Assembly (NCBI GenBank): GCA_017883495.1
Contig: JADGNL010000037.1
Location: 1-8,171, forward strand
Reading direction: 5' to 3'
From: Methanomicrobiales archaeon
GTDB lineage: Archaea > Halobacteriota > Methanomicrobia > Methanomicrobiales > Methanospirillaceae
DNA: 8,171 nt
The notes beneath the pieces are model-generated. The model was not told where the DNA came from. It saw only the letters and a program-made list of their open reading frames with translations, and searched no databases. Shown here in pieces: positions 1 to 6,247 of this stretch (within the stretch, counting starts at the first letter, position 1; each line of letters starts with the position of its first letter). The position numbers were made by a program, and so were the translations under genes.

Positions 1-1
1 G

Positions 2-718
2 GAGAAGCGGAGCGGCGGCGGCATCGACAGCGCCGCGATCGACGCGATTGCGGTCGTGCTCGGCGAAGCGGCCTTTGCGGGCGCGGTGGTCCACGGCGCC
101 GGCTCCTGCGGCCACCCTGAGGCGCACCGATATGGGCTCGCGCAGGGCGCGGACCGATCCACGAGGGCCGGGATCCCGGTCACGCACGAGGCGGTCGCAT
201 CGCTCAACCGCGCGGTCGTGGCAGCGCTCCGGCGAGCGGGACTGGATGCGGTCGGCGTTCACCCGCTCGGTGCCTGCACGGCCGAGGACGGAAGGATCGC
301 CTCGTTCGAGCTGGAGCCGCTCAGGCTCCTGCTCGGGCTCGGGTGCGTGCCCGTACTCCACGGCGATGTGGCGATGGACCGGCACCGCGGCGCCTGCATC
401 GTCTCGGGCGATCAGCTCGTCGGGTACCTCGCGCCGCGGCTCGGCCTCGCGCGGGTGGGCCTGCTGACCGACGTGCCGGGCGTGCTCGGGACGGACGGCG
501 CGGTCGTGCCGCGGGTCTCGCGGGCCGACGCCGGAGGTCTCGCCCTCGGCGCGTCGGCCGGGACGGATGTGACCGGGGGAATGGGCGGCAAGGTCGCCGA
601 GCTCCTCCGGCTCGCCGATGCGGGTATCGTCTCGCACGTCTTCGGCCGCGACCGGCTCGCCGACTTCCTCGCGGGCCGTCCCCACGGCGGCACCGAAGTC
701 GTGCCGGAGGATGCATGA
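2..718 (+). CDS. ipk: isopentenyl phosphate kinase (5' partial)
   Basis: Amino acid kinase family enzyme that phosphorylates isopentenyl phosphate with ATP to give IPP, the last phosphorylation of the archaeal mevalonate route; cytosolic. 238 residues are visible and the frame is open to the left edge. Roughly 15-20 N-terminal residues, including the usual nucleotide-binding KLGGS stretch, must lie outside the window. Visible landmarks: HGAGSCGHP at residues 31-39 of the fragment, whose second His (38) matches the catalytic His of the family; HGDV at 120-123; SGDQ at 135-138; and GTDVTGGMGGK at 187-197, the family's C-terminal nucleotide-binding loop. The family usually has Phe where this protein has Cys36, a minor oddity. 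It is the first visible gene of a five-gene operon, and its TGA overlaps the ATG of fni (ATGA, 715-718). The identification is firm because fni and idsA follow directly. Confidence 0.93.
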   Translation, partial: EKRSGGGIDSAAIDAIAVVLGEAAFAGAVVHGAGSCGHPEAHRYGLAQGADRSTRAGIPVTHEAVASLNRAVVAALRRAGLDAVGVHPLGACTAEDGRIASFELEPLRLLLGLGCVPVLHGDVAMDRHRGACIVSGDQLVGYLAPRLGLARVGLLTDVPGVLGTDGAVVPRVSRADAGGLALGASAGTDVTGGMGGKVAELLRLADAGIVSHVFGRDRLADFLAGRPHGGTEVVPEDA

Positions 719-1776
719 CGGGCGGACCGACCTCGGCGCGGAAGCTCGACCACCTCCGCATCTGCCGCGAGCTTCCGGTCGAGGCCGGCGACGCCGGCTT
801 CGGCGACATCCGCCTGGTCCACAACGCGCTCCCCGAATGCGACATGGACCGGATCTCGACTGCGACGCAGTTCCTCGGGCACCGGTTCGGCGCGCCGGTG
901 ATGATCGCGGCCATGACCGGGGGGCACGCCGAGGCCACCCCGATCAACGCGCGCCTCGCTGCTGCGGCCGAACGGTTCGGTCTCGGGATCGGGGTCGGCT
1001 CCGAGCGCGCCGCGCTCGAGGACCTCTCACTCGCACAGACCTACCGGGTCGTCCGGGACGCAGCGCCGTCAGCGTTCGTGGTCGCGAACCTCGGGGCCGT
1101 GCAGCTCCGCGAGCACGGACGGGCCTGGGCCGACAAGGCCGTCGAGCTGATCGAGGCGGACGCCCTCGCCGTCCACCTGAACTTCCTGCAGGAGGCGATC
1201 CAGCCGGAAGGGGACCATGACGCCACCGGATGCCTGGCCGCGATCGAGGCTCTCTGCGACGGAGCGGATTACCCCGTGATCGTCAAGGAGACCGGGAACG
1301 GTATCTCGGGCGAGGTCGCGCGGCGCCTCTACGGCGCGGGCGTGGCCGCGATCGACACGGGCGGGCTCGGCGGCACCTCGTGGGCCGTGATCGAGGCCGT
1401 CCGCGCCCGCGAGGCGGGCCGCCCCGGTGCCGAGCGCCTGCAGGGGCTCGGCGGAGCGTTTCGCGACTGGGGCATCCCGACCGTCGCGAGCCTGATCGAG
1501 GTCTCCCGCTGCGGCGGGCCGGTGATAGCGACGGGCGGCGTGAGAACGGGGCTCGATGTCGCGAAGGCGGTCGCGCTCGGCGCGGACCTCGCGGGGATGG
1601 CGTTGCCCCTGCTCGGGCCCGCCACGGACGGACAGGAGGCGCTCGATGCAGTGATCGAGCGCGTGATCGACGAACTTCGCGTGGCGATGTTCCTTACGGG
1701 ATCTCCCGATGTGCCGGCGCTCCGCCGAGCGCGGGCGATTGTCACGGGACGAATACGAGAATTGACAGAATTATAG
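715..1776 (+). CDS. fni: type 2 isopentenyl-diphosphate delta-isomerase
   Basis: FMN-dependent enzyme that interconverts IPP and DMAPP, giving the primer and extender units for prenyl synthesis; cytosolic TIM barrel. 353 residues, normal for the family. Landmarks: RKLDH at 9-13 (substrate binding), AAMTGG at 65-70 and ANLGA at 124-128 (FMN pocket), HLNFLQEAIQPEGD at 154-167 whose QPEGD holds the catalytic Gln and a Mg-binding Glu, KETGNGIS at 191-198, GGLGGTSW at 216-223, and ATGGVRTG at 272-279 (flavin phosphate binding). The start is the ATG at 715, which overlaps the ipk stop and has GGAGG at 706-710, 4 nt upstream. Longer upstream extensions of this frame lie inside ipk and are not needed. 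The product feeds IdsA, encoded two genes downstream. Confidence 0.96.
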   Translation: MTGGPTSARKLDHLRICRELPVEAGDAGFGDIRLVHNALPECDMDRISTATQFLGHRFGAPVMIAAMTGGHAEATPINARLAAAAERFGLGIGVGSERAALEDLSLAQTYRVVRDAAPSAFVVANLGAVQLREHGRAWADKAVELIEADALAVHLNFLQEAIQPEGDHDATGCLAAIEALCDGADYPVIVKETGNGISGEVARRLYGAGVAAIDTGGLGGTSWAVIEAVRAREAGRPGAERLQGLGGAFRDWGIPTVASLIEVSRCGGPVIATGGVRTGLDVAKAVALGADLAGMALPLLGPATDGQEALDAVIERVIDELRVAMFLTGSPDVPALRRARAIVTGRIRELTEL

Positions 1777-1785
1777 GAGATACAG

Positions 1786-3123
1786 ATGGATGTAGAGATT
1801 ATCGCGGTGGGCGGGTACGACGAGGTCGGCAGAAACATGACCGCCGTCCGCTGCGGAAAAGAGATAGTGGTCTTCGATATGGGCCTGCGCCTGGACCAGG
1901 TCATGATCCACGAGGACGCCGAGATCGAGAATATGCATTCCCTTGACCTGATTCAGATCAAGGCGATCCCGGACGATACGATGATGAACGCAATCGAGGG
2001 GCAGGTCAAGGCGATCGTCTGCACCCACGGCCACCTCGATCACATTGGGGCGATCCCGAAACTCGCGCACCGGTACAACGCGCCGATCATCAGCACGCCG
2101 TATACGACGGAACTGATCCGGCAGCAGATCCAGGGCGAGAACAAGTTCGAGGTGAATAACAAGCTCTTCGCGCTCAAGGCGGGCGGGAAGTATACGATCT
2201 CCCCCAACCTCGTGCTCGAGTTCGTGCGGATGCAGCACTCGATCATCGACACCGTCGCGGCCGTCCTCTGGACTCCGCACGGCGCCGTGGTCTACGCCCT
2301 CGACTTCAAGCTCGACCGGACACCCGTGATCGGCGAACCCCCGGACTTCGCGCGCCTGGCCCAGATCGGCAAGGAGGGCGTCCTCGCCCTGATTGTGGAG
2401 GCCATCAACATCGACCAGAAGGGGCGGTGCCCGTCCGAGCGGATCGCGCGCGATCTCGTGCGCGACACCATGACGAGCTTCGAGGACGAGAAGACCGCGA
2501 TCATCGTCTCGACCTTCGCGTCGCATATCTCGCGGATCAAGACGATCGCCGAGACCGCGCACGAGATGGGTAGAAAGCCGGTGCTGCTGGGCCGCTCGAT
2601 GGAGCGTTACTCCACGACCGCCGAGCAGATGAAACTCGTCAGCTTTCCGCAGACGACCTCGGTCTTCGGCAACCGCCGGACGGTCGAGCGGACCATGCGG
2701 CGAATCATGAAGACCGGGACCGAGCAGTTCGTCCCGATCGTCACGGGCAACCAGGGGGAGCCCGGCGCGGTCCTGACCCGGATTTGCGCAGGCGAGACGC
2801 CGTACAAGGTCAACAAGGGCGACAAGGTCCTCTTCTCGGCGAACGTGATCCCGAACCCGATGAATCACGGGAACCGATACCTGACCGAGGCGAGGCTGAG
2901 GGGGGCCGGCGCACGAATCTTCGACAAGCTTCATGTCTCGGGCCACGCTTATCTCGAGGACCACTACGAGTTCCTCCACCTGCTGAACCCGCAGAACGTG
3001 ATCCCCGCCCACGCCTCGCTCCCCGTCACGGCTAAATACGCGGACTTCGCGGCCGACCTCGGGTACACGACCAAGACCGACTGCCACCTGATGCAGAACG
3101 GACAGAAGGTGAAGGTCCACTAG
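1786..3123 (+). CDS. rnj: ribonuclease J (beta-CASP metallo-beta-lactamase RNase)
   Basis: Archaeal RNase J, a zinc-dependent 5'-3' exoribonuclease and possible endonuclease in RNA turnover; cytosolic. 445 residues, the usual archaeal length, lacking the long C-terminal domain of bacterial enzymes. Metal motifs: HGHLDH at 81-86, H151 in MQHSIID, D173 in ALDFK, and H409 in VIPAHA. Beta-CASP motifs: an acidic residue near 205 (VEAINID, where bacterial RNase J has a Ser-Asp-Ser-Thr-Asn type segment), H247 in SHISRIK, and H387 in VSGHAYLEDH. The start is the ATG at 1786, preceded by TAGGAG at 1774-1779 that overlaps the fni stop. It lies between fni and idsA with 9-bp gaps on both sides, so it is co-expressed with lipid genes, an arrangement seen across euryarchaea. 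Exonuclease direction is family knowledge, not read from this sequence. Confidence 0.93.
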   Translation: MDVEIIAVGGYDEVGRNMTAVRCGKEIVVFDMGLRLDQVMIHEDAEIENMHSLDLIQIKAIPDDTMMNAIEGQVKAIVCTHGHLDHIGAIPKLAHRYNAPIISTPYTTELIRQQIQGENKFEVNNKLFALKAGGKYTISPNLVLEFVRMQHSIIDTVAAVLWTPHGAVVYALDFKLDRTPVIGEPPDFARLAQIGKEGVLALIVEAINIDQKGRCPSERIARDLVRDTMTSFEDEKTAIIVSTFASHISRIKTIAETAHEMGRKPVLLGRSMERYSTTAEQMKLVSFPQTTSVFGNRRTVERTMRRIMKTGTEQFVPIVTGNQGEPGAVLTRICAGETPYKVNKGDKVLFSANVIPNPMNHGNRYLTEARLRGAGARIFDKLHVSGHAYLEDHYEFLHLLNPQNVIPAHASLPVTAKYADFAADLGYTTKTDCHLMQNGQKVKVH

Positions 3124-3132
3124 GAGACGATC

Positions 3133-4095
3133 ATGGAACTGGATGCCTATCTCGAGCACACGGCCGATCAGGTTGACCGGCTGATCGACCGATACTTCGG
3201 CGCTCCCGTGGGGGAGCTGAACCGCGCCGCCTCTCACCTTCTCACGGCGGGTGGCAAGCGCCTCCGTCCGGCCCTGCTGATCCTCGCCGCGGACGCGGTG
3301 AGGAAGGGCTCGTCCGACGACCTGATGCCCGCAGCTCTCGCGATGGAGCTGACCCACACCTTCACCCTGATCCACGACGATATCATGGACCGGGACAGCT
3401 ACCGCCGCGGCGTGCCGACCGTGAACCACAAATGGGACGAGCCGACCGCGATCCTTGCGGGCGACGTGTTGAACGCCCGGGCCTTCTCGTTCCTCGTGGG
3501 CGCGGTCGCGCCCGAGGCCGCACGCATTCGTGCGACCGGAATGCTCGCAATCACCTGCGATGAGCTCTGCTTGGGCCAGCACCTGGACATGACCTTCTCG
3601 TCGCGAAACGATGTGACGGACGGCGAGTACCTCGAGATGGTCGAGAAGAAGACCGGCGCGCTCTACGGTGCATCCGCCGCGATCGGGGCCGTCCTCGCAG
3701 GGGCGAGTGAGCCGCAGGTCGAGGTCCTCTACCGCTTCGGCCTCGCCTGCGGGGTGGCGTTCCAGATCCAGGACGACCTGATCGACCTGCTCGCCCCGCC
3801 GGGCACGAGCGGCAAGGACCGGGGCTCGGACATCCGCGAGGGCAACGCGACCCTGATCACGATCCTGGCTCGCGACAGGGGCCTGGACCTCTCGCCGTTC
3901 CGCCACCCCCTATCGGAGGCGGAGATCGAGGAGGTGATCGGCCTCGTCGCCGATCAGGGCATCTTCGACGAGGTCCGCGGCCGGGCCCACGGGATAGTTC
4001 GCGATGCGTCGGCCCTGCTCAAGATCCTCCCGGACACGGAGGAGCGTCGGCTCCTCCTCGCGCTCGGCGAGTACTTCGTGGCACGGGGCGCCTGA
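3133..4095 (+). CDS. idsA: geranylgeranyl diphosphate synthase (short-chain trans-prenyl synthase)
   Basis: Head-to-tail prenyltransferase that condenses DMAPP and IPP to GGPP (C20), precursor of archaeal ether-lipid chains; possibly also releases FPP. 320 residues, all-alpha fold. Landmarks: GGKRLRP at 40-46, first Asp-rich motif DDIMD at 82-86 followed by RR at 91-92, GD at 110-111, and second Asp-rich motif FQIQDDLID at 210-218 with K228 and GSDIREG at 231-237. The residue five places before the first motif is Phe77. In the Sulfolobus acidocaldarius GGPP synthase the equivalent Phe sets chain length near C20, so a C20 product is inferred. Asn238 follows REG, where Lys is common in the family. 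The start is the ATG at 3133 with GGAG at 3123-3126. Directly follows rnj and stops 1 bp before the gltX start. FPP versus GGPP as main product cannot be settled from sequence. Confidence 0.93.
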   Translation: MELDAYLEHTADQVDRLIDRYFGAPVGELNRAASHLLTAGGKRLRPALLILAADAVRKGSSDDLMPAALAMELTHTFTLIHDDIMDRDSYRRGVPTVNHKWDEPTAILAGDVLNARAFSFLVGAVAPEAARIRATGMLAITCDELCLGQHLDMTFSSRNDVTDGEYLEMVEKKTGALYGASAAIGAVLAGASEPQVEVLYRFGLACGVAFQIQDDLIDLLAPPGTSGKDRGSDIREGNATLITILARDRGLDLSPFRHPLSEAEIEEVIGLVADQGIFDEVRGRAHGIVRDASALLKILPDTEERRLLLALGEYFVARGA

Positions 4096-4096
4096 C

Positions 4097-5782
4097 GTGG
4101 ACGAGCTCCGCGATCGGCTCCTCATCCACGCGCTCGAGAACGCGGTCAAACACCGCGGGACGCCGAAGGCCGGCGCGATCATCGGGGCCGTGATGGGCCG
4201 GTACCCCGAGCTCCGGCCACGGGCGGTAGAGGCGAAGGCGCTGATCGGCTCGGTGATCGCCGAGGTCGACGCGCTCGGCCACGACGCGCGTACTGCGCGC
4301 CTCGTCGCGCTCGCGCCCGAACTCCTCGAGGTTCGCGAGGCCGAGCCGCGCGACCGCTATGCGCTCCCGCCGCTCCCCGACGCCGAGAACGGCGTCGTGA
4401 TGCGCTTCGCCCCGAATCCCTCCGGCCCGCTCCACCTCGGGCACGCCCGGGCTGCGGCCCTGAACGATGCCTATGTCCGGCAGTACGGCGGCAGGTACAT
4501 CCTGCGGATCGAGGACACGGACCCGAAGCGGGTCGACCCCGAAGCGTACCGGAGCGTGCCCGAGGACATGGCCTGGCTCGGGACCGCCATCACCGAGACC
4601 GTGTACCAGTCGGACCGGCTCGAGCTCTACTACGACTATGCCCGGCGCCTGATCGAGCGGGGGGGCGCCTATGTCTGCACCTGCGAGAACGAGCGCTTCC
4701 GCGAGCTCCGGCAGGCGAAGACGGCCTGCCCGTGCCGTGCGGGGGAGGTCGAGGAGGACCTCGCCCGGTTTGAGAAGATGCTCGACGGCGGGTACGTCGA
4801 GGGCGAGGCCTCGCTCCGCGTCCGGACCGACCTCGAGGCGCCGGATCCGGCGCTCCGCGACTTTCCCGTCTTCCGGATCCTGACCTCGACCCTCCACCCG
4901 AGGATCGATGCGTCCGTGTACCCGCTCATGAACTTCTCGGTCGCGGTCGACGACCACCTGCTCGGGTGCACGCACGTGATCCGGGGCAAGGACCACATCG
5001 CGAACACGCGCCGACAGCAGTTCATCTACGACTGGTTCGGCTGGACGCCGCCTCACTTCCGGCACTACGGCCGGATGGGGATTGAAGGGGTCGTGCTCTC
5101 GACCTCGGAGATGCGCGCCGGGATCGCGGCCGGCCGGTACGAGGGATGGGACGACATACGGCTCGGGACGCTTCGCGCGCTGGCGCGACGCGGGATCGAG
5201 CCGGAGGCCGTGAAGCGGGCCATGCTCGCGATTGGTGTCGGCGAGACCGACATCCAGTTCTCCTGGGAGAACCTCTTCGCCGAGAACCGGGCGATCGTGG
5301 ACCCGCTCGCGGACCGATTCTGGTTCGTGCCCGAGCAGGTTGCCATCGAGGTCTCTGGCGCCCTTCCACGAGAGGCCCGCCCGCTCCGACATCCGGGTTT
5401 ACCCTCGCGGGGCACACGCACGCTCGCGTTCGAGGGAGGCGTGGTCGTGTCGGCGGCCGAGCTCGGGGGCGAGGTCTCGATGCTCCGACTCAAGGACCTT
5501 TTCAACGTCGACGTCTCCGCAGTCGAGGATCGATTCCAGTTCGCGTACGCGGGGGACGATCTGGCCGATGCCCGCGAGGCCCATGCCCCGATCATCCAGT
5601 GGCTCCCGATCGGCGAGACCGTGCCCTGCACGCTCCGACGACCCGAAGGAGATCTCGATGGCGTCTGCGAGCCGGTCGTTCGCGAGGCCGTCGGCCGGGT
5701 CGTTCAGTTCGAGAGAGTCGGCTTCGCCCGGATCGACAGCGCCGGCCCCGGCGGTGTCGTCGCATACCTGACCCACCGCTGA
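4097..5782 (+). CDS. gltX: glutamyl-tRNA synthetase (archaeal, GlnRS-like type)
   Basis: Class I aminoacyl-tRNA synthetase that charges tRNA with glutamate. In archaea lacking GlnRS it is normally non-discriminating and also makes Glu-tRNA(Gln) for the GatDE amidotransferase. 561 residues, normal for archaeal GluRS. Domains: helical N-terminal extension about 1-95; Rossmann catalytic core with APNPSGPLHLGH at 105-116 (HIGH box is HLGH); a Cys-rich insert with CTC at 194-196 and CPC at 211-213, a likely zinc site; RGKDH at 296-300; KMSKS-equivalent LSTSEMR at 334-340; beta-barrel anticodon-binding domain about 390-561. Start: GTG at 4097, one base after the idsA TGA, with only a weak GGGG at 4085-4088, so coupled reinitiation is likely. 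Upstream ATGs in this frame lie well inside idsA. Probably the last gene of the operon, since the next gene is on the opposite strand. Confidence 0.94.
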   Translation: MDELRDRLLIHALENAVKHRGTPKAGAIIGAVMGRYPELRPRAVEAKALIGSVIAEVDALGHDARTARLVALAPELLEVREAEPRDRYALPPLPDAENGVVMRFAPNPSGPLHLGHARAAALNDAYVRQYGGRYILRIEDTDPKRVDPEAYRSVPEDMAWLGTAITETVYQSDRLELYYDYARRLIERGGAYVCTCENERFRELRQAKTACPCRAGEVEEDLARFEKMLDGGYVEGEASLRVRTDLEAPDPALRDFPVFRILTSTLHPRIDASVYPLMNFSVAVDDHLLGCTHVIRGKDHIANTRRQQFIYDWFGWTPPHFRHYGRMGIEGVVLSTSEMRAGIAAGRYEGWDDIRLGTLRALARRGIEPEAVKRAMLAIGVGETDIQFSWENLFAENRAIVDPLADRFWFVPEQVAIEVSGALPREARPLRHPGLPSRGTRTLAFEGGVVVSAAELGGEVSMLRLKDLFNVDVSAVEDRFQFAYAGDDLADAREAHAPIIQWLPIGETVPCTLRRPEGDLDGVCEPVVREAVGRVVQFERVGFARIDSAGPGGVVAYLTHR

Positions 5783-5803
5783 ACGGCGGGACTCAGAAGA
5801 GGA

Positions 5804-6031
5804 CTACGCGGCGAGCCGCTTGCCGGTCGGGTAACAGTGGATCGCCCGGGGACCCGGACGGAGCGCGACCACCCCGTGGCGGACGAGCCACTGGAGGTGG
5901 TAGCGGATCTCCCAGCTTCGGTGGCTCTCGCGGTAGGCCTCGAAGAGCTCCTGGAGCGTGCACCCGGGCTTCGAGGTGATAAGGGTCAGCATCTGCCGCT
6001 GCAGGTTGATCCGCCGGAGCCGTTCCCTCAT
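5804..6031 (-). CDS. small winged-helix DNA-binding protein
   Basis: 75 residues, basic, cytosolic. The predicted pattern is a short N-terminal helix (about 1-20), a helix-turn-helix made of TLQELFEAYRESH (25-37) and a recognition helix at SWEIRYHLQWLVRHG (39-53), then a beta-wing around VVALRPGPRAIHCYPTGK (54-71). This is the usual build of archaeal single-domain winged-helix regulators; the exact family is not recognised. The start is the ATG at 6031-6029 because GGAGGT (6042-6037 on this strand) stands 5 nt before it; the frame is open much further upstream, but only as antisense to mmp14. It is convergent with gltX (21 bp between stops) and divergent from mmp14 across 216 bp. That suggests it could control its own gene and mmp14, but this is inference. 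Confidence 0.8.
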   Translation of the reverse strand: MRERLRRINLQRQMLTLITSKPGCTLQELFEAYRESHRSWEIRYHLQWLVRHGVVALRPGPRAIHCYPTGKRLAA

Positions 6032-6036
6032 ACGTG

Positions 6037-6042
6037 ACCTCC
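6037..6042 (-). promoter_or_regulatory. Shine-Dalgarno site of the winged-helix gene
   Basis: GGAGGT on the - strand lies 5 nt before the ATG at 6031-6029. It decides the start among several possible upstream starts in the long antisense frame, and makes a short 75-residue product the best reading. Confidence 0.75.
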
Positions 6043-6071
6043 ACCATGGCGTCCGCCCTGGTCGATTGTAT

Positions 6072-6099
6072 GTAATTACCTCTTTCCGTATATGTACAT
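6072..6099. promoter_or_regulatory. A/T-rich promoter/operator region with two spaced palindromes
   Basis: This is one of the A/T-rich islands of the window. It contains two perfect 8-bp palindromes, GTAATTAC (6072-6079) and ATGTACAT (6092-6099), with centres exactly 20 bp apart, about two helical turns. GTATATGTAC at 6088-6097 (GTACATATAC on the - strand) is TATA-like in both directions. Read on the - strand it would place transcription start near 6066, giving a leader of about 35 nt that includes the Shine-Dalgarno site. The promoter role is plausible from position and composition. The operator role is inference. Confidence 0.45.
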
Positions 6100-6160
6100 T
6101 GCGGATTGAGCAGAGGCCTCCCAGTGCCGGAATACGCCAAAGAAGGGAATCGGCAGAGAC

Positions 6161-6180
6161 GATCGGGTTTTTCCCGGATC
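6161..6180 (+). other. small stem-loop in the divergent intergenic region
   Basis: GATCGGG, a five-T loop, then CCCGGATC form an inverted repeat with one bulged base in a seven-pair stem. There is no trailing T-tract, so it does not look like an archaeal terminator. It could be an operator half or chance. It lies about 80 bp upstream of the mmp14 start. Confidence 0.3.
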
Positions 6181-6200
6181 GGTATCGACAGGCTCCGCAG

Positions 6201-6224
6201 GCCGATAACGAAAGATATATCGGC
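6201..6224. promoter_or_regulatory. perfect 7+7 bp inverted repeat over the mmp14 BRE/TATA
   Basis: GCCGATA (6201-6207) and TATCGGC (6218-6224) are exact reverse complements separated by 10 bp, so the half-sites are 17 bp centre to centre. The spacer and right arm contain the BRE/TATA-like element of the next gene. A dimeric regulator bound here would block TBP/TFB, so a repressor operator is a natural reading. The protein involved is unknown; the divergent winged-helix product is a candidate. Confidence 0.45.
6209..6220 (+). promoter_or_regulatory. candidate BRE/TATA promoter of mmp14
   Basis: CGAAA (6209-6213) followed by GATATAT (6214-6220) resembles the archaeal purine-rich BRE plus TATA box and stands out against the GC-rich background. 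With usual archaeal spacing, transcription would start near 6240-6245, leaving a leader of only a few bases before the ATG at 6248. The transcript would then be nearly leaderless and would exclude the GAGGAG at 6228-6233. The two signals compete and sequence alone does not resolve them. Confidence 0.5.
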
Positions 6225-6227
6225 GGC

Positions 6228-6233
6228 GAGGAG
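6228..6233 (+). promoter_or_regulatory. Shine-Dalgarno-like GAGGAG before mmp14
   Basis: GAGGAG lies 14 nt before the mmp14 ATG (6248), an unusually long spacer, but only 7 nt before a GTG (6241) and 10 nt before an ATG (6244) in another frame. That other frame stops at TGA 6265-6267 after eight residues. Either the site is not used (leaderless start) or it serves the short overlapping frame. Confidence 0.4.
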
Positions 6234-6247
6234 TAATCCAGTGATGA

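Noticed and set aside
343..714. Longer fni starting inside ipk
   Set aside because: The extra residues are an Arg/Ala-rich out-of-frame reading of ipk. The ATGA overlap with GGAGG gives a normal-length enzyme.
1771..3906. A 711-codon open frame on the - strand across rnj and idsA
   Set aside because: Antisense to two genes with clear catalytic motifs. The translation is a charged low-complexity Arg/Asp/Val/Leu mix typical of mirror frames in GC-rich coding DNA, with no motif and no credible ribosome site.
4004..4096. Longer gltX starting inside idsA
   Set aside because: The added residues are an out-of-frame reading of the IdsA C-terminus; the GTG at 4097 gives the normal family length.
4019..5392. 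A 457-codon open frame on the - strand across gltX
   Set aside because: Same mirror-frame effect opposite a well-supported GluRS; it spans gene boundaries and shows no recognisable domain.
5772..5803. GC inverted repeat at the gltX stop as a terminator
   Set aside because: Only a 4-bp CCGC/GCGG stem with no T-tract, which archaeal termination would need. Likely chance in GC-rich DNA.
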